The notes below the pieces were generated by a model that was not told the DNA's origin, did not search any database, and worked only from the letters and a program-made list of their open reading frames with translations. DNA of 64,000 nt from Ricordea florida (taxonomy: Eukaryota; Cnidaria; Anthozoa; Corallimorpharia; Ricordeidae). Positions 32,155 to 33,070 of this stretch are shown here, piece by piece. The position numbers and the translations under genes were made by a program. Position 1 is the first letter of the stretch; each line of letters opens with the position of its first letter. The DNA lies in NCBI GenBank assembly GCA_949710005.1, contig OX453273.1:4125206-4189205 (forward strand), written 5' to 3'.

Positions 32155-33050
32155 AGTCACTCTTGGGAGTGAAAGGGTTAAACCTATTCTTGCCACAAAC
32201 CGATCAGATCAGCCCAGGGAACACTCCTAGTCAATTTGATTGGCCCTTATTAGAATGTGATCTTTGATTGGATCATCAGAACAATCGGGATATTTAATAA
32301 GCAAATTAAAAATGTTGTTGTCTAGGTAAAACCTATTGTATAATGCACAATGCACTGATTCTACAAATACAATGCACTGTTCTCCTATGTTCTATGTGAA
32401 AATTTAGCTGATTCCAATCACTTTCATTTTGTTAGTCCTAATCATCACATATGATACAGAGGTGTGTCTAGCGGTTTCATAAGAGGGAATTCTAGGTTGT
32501 TTGTTGTTGTTGGTTTATCTGTAAATATGTTTCCATACTGATTCGGCAAATATAGACTTGTGTCAAAAGGTCTGTTTGCATAGAAGGGGGGTTCAGAATC
32601 CTTTGGAACCCTTCTCTGGGCATGCCCCTGTGATAGTTTCGTTTTGGAGACTTCAATATTTCTTATGGTATTCCAAAGAAGCATCCTTTTTCTGTGGTCA
32701 TGGTATGTTGGAGTATTATCTGTTTTGTTAACCAGCTTTTATTATTTGCAGGACAGACTTAAATGAAATGAATAAAATTAATATGGTGCTTTGTAATAAT
32801 CTGATTGGTCTGTGCTTTACTGGTGGCATTTGATTGCTCTCTTTTTACTTGCAGTAGTTGGGCTAGTGGTTGTTTGGTTCTAAATGTGTTGTAAATGATC
32901 CATTTATGACATTCACATGTTCTGTATTTCAGAGACGGAGCCACTGAAGTGTTAACCAATCTGGGATTGTTTGGTGGGATTGTAGATTCAGTCCAACTGG
33001 GACTGCTCAAAATTGTGCCAACGTTGAGTGACTGCACAGTTACAAAATAA
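1227..33050 (+). CDS. FYVE zinc finger plus armadillo-like repeat protein, multi-exon, 3' part of gene
   Basis: Exons with GT-AG borders and compatible phases: 1227-1350, 1622-1720, 2620-2685, 4784-4849, 5035-5126, 5513-5610, 6460-6587, 8468-8524, 10008-10082, 10844-10906, 12083-12139, 12376-12447, 12618-12677, 13702-13740, 13882-13973, 32933-33050 (stop TAA). The first two exons form a FYVE finger. I see the WIAD opening, CVLC, the basic [10 protein letters not shown] motif that binds PI3P in this family, CSKCC, and the closing RICDNC. The protein should therefore bind endosomal PI3P. The following short exons encode Leu/Ala-rich helices with armadillo/HEAT texture (for example [10 protein letters not shown] and [10 protein letters not shown]), probably a protein-binding solenoid. 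The exact family is not recognised. The last intron (13974-32932) is about 19 kb because the Polinton sits in it; without the insert it would be about 1.3 kb. Upstream exons lie outside the window. Confidence 0.85.
2995..4560 (+). pseudogene. Decayed Ty3/Gypsy gag-pol fragment in an intron
   Basis: Translation in changing frames gives gag-like stretches such as [19 protein letters not shown] (about 3070-3125), [15 protein letters not shown] (about 3445-3490), [17 protein letters not shown] (about 3540-3590) and [12 protein letters not shown] (about 3675-3710). This combination is typical of Gypsy gag proteins in cnidarian genomes. Internal stops and frameshifts break the reading frame many times, so the copy is dead. 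It lies in the intron between exons 2620-2685 and 4784-4849 of the FYVE gene, in the same orientation. Confidence 0.65.
6608..7981 (+). mobile_element. TTAA-ended MITE-like element, interrupted by another insertion
   Basis: The left part (6608 to about 6650) starts TTAACCCTTTA and the right part (about 7796-7981) ends AAAGGGTTAA. The two parts join to give the same sequence as the uninterrupted copy at 35249-35459. The TTAA ends with short inverted CCCTTT/AAAGGG arms suggest a piggyBac-type non-autonomous element (inference). Everything between about 6650 and 7795 is a later insertion. Confidence 0.7.
6650..7795. mobile_element. TE of uncertain class with imperfect GGGTGGGTGG-type ends, nested in a TTAA element
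   Basis: The ends are an imperfect inverted repeat of about 30 bp: left GGATTGTCTAATTGGTGTGG, right (reverse complement) GGATGGCTAAATCGCGTGGG. The inside holds an LTR-like stretch (6726 to about 7143) that begins TGTTGAGTCC, carries AATAAAG and ends near CTACA. A shared tail follows. A shortened second copy is at 12744-13474. It may be a DNA element that captured an LTR, or a non-autonomous LTR element; the class is unresolved. No coding capacity is convincing. Confidence 0.5.
8061..8215. repeat. Foldback (MITE-like) element
   Basis: CATACATTAGGCTCATCTCTGG followed by GTGTAATATAATT on the left is mirrored on the right by AATTATATTACACCGGGGATG and AGCCATACATTG. This gives imperfect inverted arms around a central AC-rich stretch. 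It is intronic and non-coding. Confidence 0.5.
8960..9855 (+). mobile_element. 5'-truncated CR1-like LINE, C-terminal end of reverse transcriptase ORF
   Basis: An open frame to the TAG at 9554-9556 carries the C-terminal region of a non-LTR reverse transcriptase: [24 protein letters not shown], and further on [11 protein letters not shown] and [10 protein letters not shown]. These features are typical of CR1/Jockey-clade ORF2 ends. The catalytic part is absent, as expected for a 5'-truncated copy. The 3' UTR runs through an AT dinucleotide run (about 9661-9683) to a terminal TTG microsatellite (about 9823-9855), a common LINE tail. It lies in an intron of the FYVE gene in the same orientation. 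Confidence 0.7.
11030..11700. mobile_element. Cluster of tRNA-derived SINE copies
   Basis: At least three related pieces are present: about 11035-11260 (minus), about 11285-11450 (partial) and about 11480-11700 (plus). The plus copy shows a tRNA-like head with an A-box-like TAGCTCAGTAGCATTGC (about 11541) and a B box GGGTTTGAATCCCGT (about 11578-11592). A shared body follows (TTGGCAACTGACTATGTTGC, then GCAAGGATCTTTCATTTATT). A further copy lies at about 62740-62945. Confidence 0.65.
11700..12000. repeat. Possible MITE, intronic
   Basis: Between ATATATGGAG (about 11695) and CTCCATATAAT (about 11953) the sequence has short inverted ends and internal repeats of CACTCG, CGTATGG and GTGGCG. There is no coding potential. 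It is intronic and weakly supported. Confidence 0.3.
12744..13474. mobile_element. Second, shortened copy of the TE seen at 6650-7795
   Basis: It begins exactly at the LTR-like TGTTGAGTCCACA start and stays closely similar to the first copy through AATAAAGCGAGAC, GCAAACTCTTGATGCATCATG and the terminal CCCACCTACCCACGTG. It lacks the left end of the first copy and has an internal deletion near 13335. It is in an intron of the FYVE gene. Confidence 0.6.
14270..14371. mobile_element. 102-bp TTAA-ended repeat, left of the Polinton
   Basis: It starts TTAACCCTTTCACTCCCAAG and ends with the inverted CTTGGGAGTGAAAGGGTTAA, so it has inverted arms of about 20 bp. It is base-for-base identical and in the same orientation as the copy at 32080-32181 on the other side of the Polinton. 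A diverged copy is at 34528-34629. It ends 3 bp before the Polinton terminus. Confidence 0.8.
14375..14633 (+). repeat. Polinton left terminal inverted repeat
   Basis: Matches the reverse complement of 31808-32065 base for base, except for one extra A in an A-run near 14476. The repeat ends at the start codon of the left terminal gene, so the promoter of that gene and of its counterpart at the right end must lie in identical TIR sequence. It contains a G-rich stretch (about 14551-14570). Confidence 0.9.
14630..15454 (+). CDS. Left terminal gene, acidic protein with C-terminal WHPxRF motif
   Basis: The start ATG at 14630 lies at the inner edge of the TIR; the frame is open upstream into the TIR but without another ATG. 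The product has 274 residues. The middle is very acidic and contains a tandem duplication of 35 residues ([11 protein letters not shown] units, 105-bp period at 14990 and 15095), separated by an Asp run encoded by a GAT microsatellite. The C-terminal 50 residues ([29 protein letters not shown]) are clearly related to the C terminus of the right terminal gene at 31212-31811. From memory, ELM..xWHPxR motifs also occur at the ends of giant-virus proteins of several families; the function is unknown. It is followed by a hairpin at 15470-15494. Confidence 0.75.
15470..15494 (+). terminator. Intergenic hairpin between left terminal gene and polB
   Basis: Perfect 9-bp arms TTTATGACA / TGTCATAAA with a 7-base loop, 16 bases after the stop of the left terminal gene and 43 bases before the polB ATG. 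One of several hairpins in gaps between genes of this element (see findings). Its role as a transcript end is inferred. Confidence 0.5.
15538..19017 (+). pseudogene. polB: Protein-primed family B DNA polymerase (Polinton pPolB), 3' end lost
   Basis: Replicates the element by protein priming (family knowledge). Two SAP/HeH-like helical motifs lie at residues about 4-72 ([34 protein letters not shown]), a C2H2-like finger at about 424-446, and exonuclease motif I at about 485 (ADFECF). An HNH-like Cys/His insert is at about 584-616 ([17 protein letters not shown]). Exo II follows at about 635 (SGYDSH) and Exo III at about 791 (YHDLYLKTD). Palm motif A is at about 893 ([10 protein letters not shown]), motif B at about 1032 (NNSVFGKT) and motif C at about 1127 (FTDTDS). 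Shortly after motif C the frame is lost near 18975. The expected downstream sequence continues in another frame to about 19072 and then runs into a 105-bp inverted copy of the polymerase's own exonuclease region. The thumb is missing, so the enzyme is probably inactive. I chose ATG 15538 because the longer frame has only a TTG upstream. Confidence 0.9.
18974..20062 (-). pseudogene. int: Retrovirus-type (rve) integrase of the Polinton, C terminus replaced
   Basis: Would insert the element into the host genome. The start is ATG at 20062 (minus). An N-terminal helical/zinc-type region precedes the rve catalytic core, with the D,D(35)E triad visible: D75 in [10 protein letters not shown]137 in MVDPGTEF and E172 in [12 protein letters not shown]. 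The native sequence runs to about residue 296 (EPGQPV, near 19175). From 19174 to 19070 the frame reads an inverted 105-bp copy of the polB exonuclease region, in the polymerase's own reading frame. It then reads antisense to the polB 3' end until a stop at 18974. The C-terminal part expected in Polinton integrases is gone. It faces polB tail to tail and shares a 26-bp divergent promoter gap with the capsid gene. Confidence 0.88.
19070..19174 (-). repeat. 105-bp inverted duplication of the polB exonuclease region at the polB/int junction
   Basis: Exact reverse complement of 16993-17097. The left junction has GATAAG shared between the polB 3' sequence and the inserted copy, consistent with microhomology-mediated joining. 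Both neighbouring genes lose their ends here. Confidence 0.95.
20063..20088. promoter_or_regulatory. 26-bp divergent promoter gap between integrase and capsid genes
   Basis: Only 26 bases separate the two opposing ATG codons. The gap is AT-rich and holds GATTATAAGC. Any promoter for at least one of the genes must extend into the other coding region or be extremely compact. Confidence 0.5.
20089..21324 (+). CDS. Major capsid protein candidate (411 aa)
   Basis: First gene of the rightward block. The sequence is rich in beta-strand-like segments, has no membrane segment and no long charged tail. A central part ([18 protein letters not shown], then [18 protein letters not shown]) resembles in texture the first jelly-roll region of Polinton/adintovirus hexon-type proteins, and the position directly before the packaging ATPase fits a capsid gene. 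The call is therefore a double jelly-roll capsid candidate, inferred from size, texture and position. A structure prediction is needed to confirm it. It ends [16 protein letters not shown] and is followed by a hairpin. Confidence 0.6.
   Translation: MASIPSILDVNRIPRTREGLKAMTSLNRVTLNPSSAEPGETLYIEIPRLSENLVIVPGSVYITFDMVVTGHKDNTLVNNLGRNLISQYKVLFGGEVVEDLGRFDLFKTYHDLFLTTEDRENRLRQGISNVNIRKIRTNAGNKDTSKARDNTLAVIHNTRYAIPLDHTILKDHGVFYPIGLPHPLRFELTLAKVSDVVVYSNREAPPDYKLINMEMEYQCISSNSLASQAVGSYTNGKGFTYEKVLLHKTFTISEANDSVINQHVNVPRRSMTGILCLFTAPHAEGLRDSEMFANPKITSVKIDIDGVPNQVYLKGMMATDLWQSVIKRVGLSDSIDESDFYTDKFALWIDLRTYPDNDIHGSGLYIHATRDGVTLEIKREKVGTRVLTCHMFVIADAVMSIVNGGLKEIRY
21338..21365 (+). terminator. Intergenic hairpin after the capsid gene
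   Basis: Perfect 10-bp arms TTTCTTCTCA / TGAGAAGAAA with an 8-base loop, 13 bases after the capsid stop codon and 34 bases before the ATPase ATG. Confidence 0.5.
21400..22035 (+). CDS. Genome packaging ATPase, FtsK/HerA (A32-like) family
   Basis: P-loop ATPase that translocates viral DNA into the capsid in Polintons, virophages and NCLDVs. Walker A is GPTNCGKT at residues 16-23. Walker B is LLILDDC with the acidic pair at 98-99. A polar LTQQ near residue 131 fits the downstream sensor region of the family. At 211 residues it is a compact, complete-looking member. The start ATG is at 21400. Its TGA stop overlaps the ATG of the next gene by four bases (ATGA at 22032-22035), so the two genes are likely co-expressed. 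Confidence 0.85.
   Translation: MNELRDLIPFNCIITGPTNCGKTQYIVEQLRGHYRQVFDYIVLICPTYAHNKTYRGFAKGDKRFFVLSPDASNHDEINNLLMDCESFFSGTNTLLILDDCAVSKDLKNRSNKFIGLAFSGRHVGISVWVLTQQLTSIAKPFRENVACVVSFHNPSQTAMKMLFEEYGGDLDAETWKKLKKHLMNEKYARLCFSLRHPFQNYLEIPALTAQP
22032..22580 (+). CDS. Unknown Polinton protein with C-terminal membrane segment (182 aa)
   Basis: The start is at the ATGA overlap with the ATPase stop. The N half is helical and charged ([31 protein letters not shown]). A hydrophobic segment near residues 131-150 ([19 protein letters not shown]) precedes an acidic tail ending WGEGVDTVR. The topology suggests a single-pass membrane protein, possibly of a virion membrane. The family is not recognised. 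The gene ends in another ATGA overlap. Confidence 0.65.
   Translation: MTTPEEIMNGQTAVVEQSPPTMNVDDVKAKREELAILVSLGSSKEYLGVQMALGDVHRLSDRDVEKYYKRYKMVSGKNVAEGLVDPPLHLLARLVNWSLSSYGGIDDPDALVEDWKNNQLIKQTLSEYSGSIVVHGGAIVTLLIIALTTLKHFRLNEPSPPTRLYDMANTDEDWGEGVDTVR
22577..23445 (+). pseudogene. Unknown conserved-looking viral protein split by a frameshift at a G run
   Basis: The first frame (22577 to the TGA at 23078-23080; 167 aa; alternative start ATG 22643) and a second frame (open 23019-23445, stop TAG) overlap. The second has no ATG before its middle, yet it reads as a continuous protein segment ([44 protein letters not shown]) with an acidic tail. The frames meet at a G5 homopolymer (23065-23069) where a one-base difference would change frame. 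Together they look like the N and C halves of one protein of roughly 290 residues, with the beta-rich, acidic-tailed texture of viral ssDNA-binding-type proteins (weak inference). Possible causes are mutation, assembly error or programmed frameshifting. Confidence 0.6.
23498..23535 (+). repeat. 38-nt repeat with hairpin, copy 1
   Basis: Identical to 23961-23998. It contains CCTAGTA / TACTAGG arms (23503-23509, 23517-23523) around the 7-base loop TGCAACT. It lies between the stop at 23445 and the likely ATG at 23557. An ATG in the loop is in frame with the following gene and would add the residues MQLTRRLKA, so it could alternatively be a duplicated coding leader. Confidence 0.7.
23557..23949 (+). 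CDS. Small C-terminal tail-anchored protein (130 aa)
   Basis: The preferred start is ATG 23557 ([11 protein letters not shown]). The upstream in-frame ATG 23509 lies within a repeated hairpin and is probably untranslated. A beta-rich central domain ([36 protein letters not shown]) shows two similar halves, which may be an internal duplication. It ends in a hydrophobic tail ([16 protein letters not shown]), so it should be tail-anchored with the domain in the cytosol or virion interior. The family is not recognised. Confidence 0.6.
   Translation: MSEQEVQTKESGVERNNKKVIHGVIEKQDNGGIYIYLLSKDNEEVCINLAKALTNVVVKMRKDSRVKVAQFVVHDGGIYFRLKLGEDGVEYMLFRDGKEVFSSLSAPKTNLVKRLATVAVIATTAWFLLF
23961..23998 (+). 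repeat. 38-nt repeat with hairpin, copy 2
   Basis: Exact copy of 23498-23535, starting 12 bases after the stop of the preceding gene. Same CCTAGTA / TACTAGG hairpin, same ATG in the loop, and again in frame with the following gene. Confidence 0.7.
24026..24409 (+). CDS. Highly charged protein with one membrane segment (127 aa)
   Basis: The preferred start is ATG 24026 (MSEETSQ), by analogy with the previous gene. A lysine/glutamate-rich region ([17 protein letters not shown] and onward) is followed by a Gly-rich turn and a hydrophobic segment ([17 protein letters not shown]), then a short polar tail. It is probably an anchored protein with a basic, perhaps DNA-facing, N-terminal half (inference). 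The next gene starts 7 bases after its stop. Confidence 0.6.
   Translation: MSEETSQVEQITREPSVKTKVKDPKRVQAGKTLSEKNKRAREALKREEEREKKESEKEEDKGGERGGWMPSQTISLAIGAIGLTAYGLWTNYRNRIPDLHFPSQPKVTESPPVASKAKETDLKDDVL
24416..24637 (+). CDS. Small two-segment membrane protein (73 aa)
   Basis: Starts 6 bases after the previous stop. Hydrophobic stretches at about residues 11-27 ([16 protein letters not shown]) and 49-61 ([13 protein letters not shown]) suggest two membrane passes. Glycine-rich first segment. No family is recognised. The tight spacing supports it as a real gene. Confidence 0.55.
   Translation: MTENKLVKTVTGSALLVGLSAGMGWLGKKALRESFIGDPSTSIMNYAKWVGVLTIAMYVKTYLEDQKILPTSV
24640..25020 (+). CDS. 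C-terminal tail-anchored protein (126 aa)
   Basis: The start is ATG 24640, two bases after the previous stop. The N-terminal soluble helical domain contains [19 protein letters not shown] and [20 protein letters not shown] Pro-rich linker (ESPSPHPVV) leads to a hydrophobic tail ([18 protein letters not shown]) with a short basic end. A tail-anchor arrangement like several neighbours. Function unknown. Confidence 0.6.
   Translation: MPLSFTEAIKDAQTDYIIDLMRHIRQSYVNALHETEYLSVVRNSEVEIDPMPSNRELIEWYFKSGNRQFHRAKEPKLVSYLLRDMDKELDETNRPEESPSPHPVVSLTFGVLTLIALYTGSKLFKK
25037..25441 (+). CDS. Membrane protein with central coiled coil (134 aa)
   Basis: The N-terminal hydrophobic segment ([20 protein letters not shown]) is followed by a charged coiled-coil-like stretch ([18 protein letters not shown]), and a C-terminal hydrophobic segment ([13 protein letters not shown]) closes it. 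Similar small proteins with this [13 protein letters not shown]-type coil are, from memory, common in cnidarian Polintons. It is likely a structural membrane protein. The TGA stop overlaps the next ATG. Confidence 0.65.
   Translation: MATIAIMLGGAVVNATAFIGGNYLAKVISGSSSTDLQLERERHDKAMEKYQKDYAAYQERRMAYIDFENRRKGDENQASENISKTDEALRLYNQMGNPPKFSDYYRPNSDQKTGEMVYVSGGMLALGYIASKWI
25438..25677 (+). CDS. RNA polymerase subunit Rpb6/RpoK/omega-like protein (79 aa)
   Basis: Rpb6 stabilises the large subunits of cellular and NCLDV RNA polymerases. This short protein aligns with the conserved C-terminal core of that family: [19 protein letters not shown] corresponds to the T.YE..R..GTRA.Q..M signature. [20 protein letters not shown] corresponds to the DP..IA..EL....+P..I segment, followed by the R..PD motif. 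The C terminus ([13 protein letters not shown]) fits the family ending too. Length matches an archaeal RpoK or the Rpb6 core without the acidic N-terminal arm. No other polymerase subunit is visible in the element, so it would have to join the host polymerase or have another role. Start ATG 25438, or 25441; both overlap the previous stop. Confidence 0.8.
   Translation: MMTPHEYVKLVGTRAEQLQMGSKPVIDWPFDFNPIAIAKSELRQRVLPLNIIRKIPDCNSKTGFRDEIWDPNDMHIRDF
25695..25716 (+). terminator. Intergenic hairpin after the Rpb6-like gene
   Basis: Perfect 7-bp arms CCATATT / AATATGG with an 8-base loop. The 3' arm includes the ATG of the next gene (25713), so a fold in RNA could also mask that start codon. Confidence 0.4.
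25713..26657 (+). CDS. Acidic coiled-coil protein with amphipathic Gly/Lys/Leu C-terminal membrane region (314 aa)
   Basis: Layout by residue: an Asp/Glu-rich N terminus (1-75), a mixed helical region, and a coiled coil at about 176-208 ([19 protein letters not shown]). A hydrophobic segment lies at 221-241 and an amphipathic Gly-Lys-Leu stretch at 243-268 ([20 protein letters not shown]). A second long hydrophobic region at 269-306 ends in a basic tail. The amphipathic part resembles membrane-lytic helices, so a role in membrane penetration or remodelling is possible. That is inference only. From memory, proteins with this GKKLG..LPG region recur in cnidarian Polintons. The stop overlaps the next ATG. 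Confidence 0.65.
   Translation: MATAYDDPDLDPTTLNEAGDGGDGDDTLYLSPITKTSTTRPIEPDYEEEETSFGGVDETRPLLIEEMEIEQDEAWAKIRSRFPKVDTSKFTAKLNEFKQVVVKLLRKGSKPYVLFKGDDELNDGLPDTIKNNLGPRAEEVVEANDGVIAEKKGLLTKMKETLRFQRDKPLKTPEEESNIETLEREIGEREEEIANLESENERIQERMSLRDRVKAIFKKYGFTVFAVMSAVGVVIGVIVSNLSKGLSKLGKGVGDGLKTLGKKLGELLPGMVGAIVSFLFKTAGEVVSFLGKHAWLLIMAVVLYFIEELKRKRT
26654..26842 (+). CDS. Small Cys-rich basic protein with zinc-ribbon-like motifs (62 aa)
   Basis: Starts at an ATGA overlap. The sequence runs [20 protein letters not shown], then [13 protein letters not shown], then KTRF. The pattern of an N-terminal YCVK, a GRP.MK segment and a closing C.SCG resembles small viral zinc-ribbon proteins (the DUF5679-like pattern, from memory), but one of the usual Cys pairs is altered. 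Basic charge and size would also fit a DNA-condensing core protein. Function not proven. Confidence 0.6.
   Translation: MNQMKSYCVKEKKLTACVPGSETLAKIAKGRPMMKCKCSSCGIIKTRFLSEADYRSLKMAKT
26852..27481 (+). CDS. Penton / minor capsid protein candidate (209 aa)
   Basis: Nine bases after the preceding stop. The protein is beta-rich and opens with a leader of alternating strands ([18 protein letters not shown]). [18 protein letters not shown] segment matches the IP.G.Y.+..IN pattern seen in Polinton penton-like proteins. It ends [23 protein letters not shown], which fits their typical closing strand pair. There is no membrane segment. The call rests on texture and on having a capsid candidate and ATPase in the same element; it should be tested by structure prediction. 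Confidence 0.6.
   Translation: MLSITMYTSETRVYLDPPLEEVREIQLLDCVVPKRLVNFKDRQVFLKEDRPIIIVQPGTYSLRGIHAIFLNDTDNAKLSIIETDTVDYLYSNKGLNIKLTRGLQVALGVPEIVTPGKLYPINIQIKEPLRLLCSLVDNKSSYANETKYSDLVKLSPSHLLANIPSQDYPAMPVQNHENLLTHFDLSILDIGWKKLDLKGSPITFSIRFR
27513..28115 (+). CDS. Conserved-looking Polinton protein with central hydrophobic core (200 aa)
   Basis: The N terminus is a Pro-rich [21 protein letters not shown] heptad-like helix ([20 protein letters not shown]) leads into a long Gly-rich hydrophobic region at about residues 57-105. A helical region with [17 protein letters not shown] and [19 protein letters not shown] and a basic end follow. From memory this architecture is very widespread in cnidarian Polintons, always unnamed. 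It may insert into a membrane. Function unknown. Confidence 0.65.
   Translation: MGEYKAIYPNLEATAPPPTDGPSFRLQQCCDALNKLKSELNHYETVLKKYNRSKGTLMNVSSTCGIMSCILAAGGLGTSLSGVGIVASVPLGVVSGVFVCASIACQQISKRLSQKAVKHQNTITLARSKINTIEDLVSKALRDNTISDSEFSLIMDELKKFEKLKAEIPAKTQKNVSGEDPLVLRQRVREEILKELKGGP
28116..28185. other. 70-bp gap without a clear hairpin
   Basis: AT-rich gap between the 200-aa gene and the 67-aa gene. Only a 4-bp GGTT/AACC stem is visible, which is not significant. Confidence 0.4.
28186..28389 (+). CDS. Small coiled-coil, tail-anchored protein (67 aa)
   Basis: The N half is a charged helix with a repeated ESVERxEE motif ([19 protein letters not shown]), an internal 7-residue repeat. The C half is hydrophobic ([19 protein letters not shown]). 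The most likely form is a membrane-anchored coiled coil. The existence of the gene is supported by spacing and by the start ATG in good context, but the short length keeps confidence moderate. Confidence 0.5.
   Translation: MENSQTKNQLECDLAKAEESVERLEESVERAEEDIGKIKYTLNFGVQVLAACAVIEVLRVMSSLLLN
28423..28447 (+). terminator. Intergenic hairpin before the 511-aa gene
   Basis: Arms CTTCTA-c-CCA / TGG-a-TAGAAG with a 5-base loop and one mismatch. It ends directly at the base before ATG 28448. Confidence 0.4.
28448..29983 (+). CDS. Large C-terminally anchored protein of unknown function, virion candidate (511 aa)
   Basis: The second largest intact protein-coding gene of the element apart from polB. 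It is rich in aromatic residues and Gly, with a motif [19 protein letters not shown] near residue 150 and a Gly-rich central stretch ([20 protein letters not shown]). The rest is soluble until a Pro/Thr-rich linker ([15 protein letters not shown]) and a single C-terminal hydrophobic segment ([16 protein letters not shown]). The topology of a large domain held by a C-terminal anchor fits a virion surface or spike protein, but this is inference and no family is recognised with certainty. From memory the ATSGCG motif recurs in cnidarian Polintons. Confidence 0.65.
   Translation: MGLLDDFRNKYPKADLDQFRFVNDQYGGYVRWKDNGMTVMSYDDPTGKTWTDGMQPSLKSRLWTDLGLASLNSFPPSLTMTKRYYPIPAIDFDEPTSNTTNMLTSLDIYVSNTKKFTAKMRNVFTSQVVTFKFGKQSRKWLNAPDMNYWPQQLNFAVWCATSGCGISPFESLNYPKVVNSFIKFHVYFTIRRILYELNLPLPDEQPFVINNNPYSKVAYQRLCAEFGISNNSDFRWKGGRNGGLGDIFIDYGAGYHGIGGGYQNVHMVRNYDDGADQWPGEGGKFADDGGKKEKGDLISFIRNDDFADYKYAWFIPTSGYGLTTAGLGRLNRSAEAFVYCILGAQVNTRNSIVGTGGGAIETQQEFLALFESSVIENDISSSIQRYQLATQEAKLRLDLAIAPGVWLMPSNMIINTESVVGYNNNLMKATDGMTFGVNTNINLETKTVGINHNLGSSKVKLPHAIVETKRSTTTPTIPPRPELKEETNTNHETNLILLIVGVGIAAWMLFR
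30025..30393 (+). CDS. SLOG-family protein (YspA/DUF2493-like, 122 aa)
   Basis: A small Rossmann-like domain that binds nucleotide-derived ligands in the SLOG superfamily. Visible motifs are [11 protein letters not shown] at residues 4-14, [18 protein letters not shown] at 38-55, and [16 protein letters not shown] at 69-84 (the GPIRN motif). The gene is full length for a stand-alone YspA-like protein. SLOG proteins are common in bacteria, phages and some large viruses, where they are linked to nucleotide signalling and conflict systems. A role here is unknown. The last gene of the rightward block; it converges on the Cys/His-repeat gene, with a hairpin between them. Confidence 0.8.
   Translation: MTSLAIVGSRYFNDMSFLKEQIRKALKKWKLDLSDIQLIVSGGAEGVDELARDFATEKEIPFKAFEPQWDYYGRAAGPIRNRQIIGCATHVLALPSCIYSPGTKSTIKLARKYKRQVVVVYV
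30408..30432. terminator. Hairpin between two convergent genes
   Basis: Perfect 9-bp arms TTTGTAACG / CGTTACAAA with a 7-base loop, between the stops of the SLOG gene (30393) and the Cys/His-repeat gene (30447). The arm sequence resembles the hairpin at 31172-31198. The position is ideal for a bidirectional transcript end. Confidence 0.55.
30447..30923 (-). CDS. Cys/His tandem-repeat (zinc-binding-like) protein, 158 aa
   Basis: About nine degenerate units of roughly 16-17 residues with the pattern C.HGR.....CK.C.G..IC (for example [38 protein letters not shown]). Regular Cys and His spacing suggests a string of zinc-binding knuckles. From memory, similar repeats occur in giant viruses, algae and oomycetes. 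Their function is not known; nucleic-acid or protein binding is possible. The start is ATG 30923 (minus). It lies in the leftward block at the right end of the element, together with the right terminal gene. Confidence 0.75.
   Translation of the reverse strand: MDCAQVKPRKRCPHGREEYYCKECDGAGICQHDKIRHNCKECGGSRICQHGRRKYYCKECPGTAICLHGRIKYYCKECGGSGICQHYRHKYHCKECHGSGICSHGRQRNYCKVCSPHRYCKHGRIKTNNKKWMCHECSGEYICRHIKLRKDCEKCGPL
30924..31171. promoter_or_regulatory. Upstream region of the Cys/His-repeat gene
   Basis: About 250 bases without a gene, the longest gap in the element. It contains a TGACGTCA-type site (AATGACGTCAATG near 31112), which matches a CRE/ATF-like site. No further structure is certain. 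Confidence 0.35.
31172..31198 (-). terminator. Hairpin downstream of the right terminal gene
   Basis: Perfect 12-bp arms TTTTGTAACATG / CATGTTACAAAA with a 3-base loop, 13 bases beyond the stop of the minus-strand terminal gene. The arms share TTTGTAAC with the hairpin at 30408-30432. Confidence 0.55.
31212..31811 (-). CDS. Right terminal gene, WHPxRF-motif protein (199 aa)
   Basis: Mirror image of the left terminal gene: the ATG (31811) is at the inner edge of the TIR and transcription runs inward. The C-terminal 50 residues ([34 protein letters not shown]) match the left gene in the positions RIF, ELM, WHPxRF, WC.D.EE. The rest has diverged and lacks the acidic repeats. It contains a helical region with [20 protein letters not shown]. 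Function unknown. Confidence 0.75.
   Translation of the reverse strand: MVYWYRQAYLNKMMDEIAFINDIMMPTSFSFIYDNVDSSGVYDFLEKNKPRILHRVTSFNQCLVEKVRLVFTMAFFPIDDNEIVCEYTQKDFDKLCVKDIAEDLCKGAEDLTLFGMMYADLERPYSVDDLLIGDLAVNIHTSFKDELLHKAWKAQHRRIFLNGIWEELMSVAWHPSRFVYWCLDVEEFQEVKERWGTHW
31808..32065 (-). repeat. Polinton right terminal inverted repeat
   Basis: Inverted partner of 14375-14633. It ends CAACTACT and is followed by the target duplication AAGGG at 32066-32070. Its inner border coincides with the ATG of the right terminal gene. Confidence 0.9.
32080..32181. mobile_element. 102-bp TTAA-ended repeat, right of the Polinton
   Basis: Identical to 14270-14371 in sequence and orientation; starts 14 bases after the Polinton end. 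Confidence 0.8.
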
Positions 33051-33064
33051 GTTGGCAGCTGGCT

Positions 33065-33070
33065 AATAAA
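33065..33070 (+). promoter_or_regulatory. Polyadenylation signal of the FYVE gene
   Basis: AATAAA lies 14 bases after the TAA stop of the last exon. This is a canonical hexamer, although the 3' UTR would then be very short. A more distal site cannot be excluded. Confidence 0.4.
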
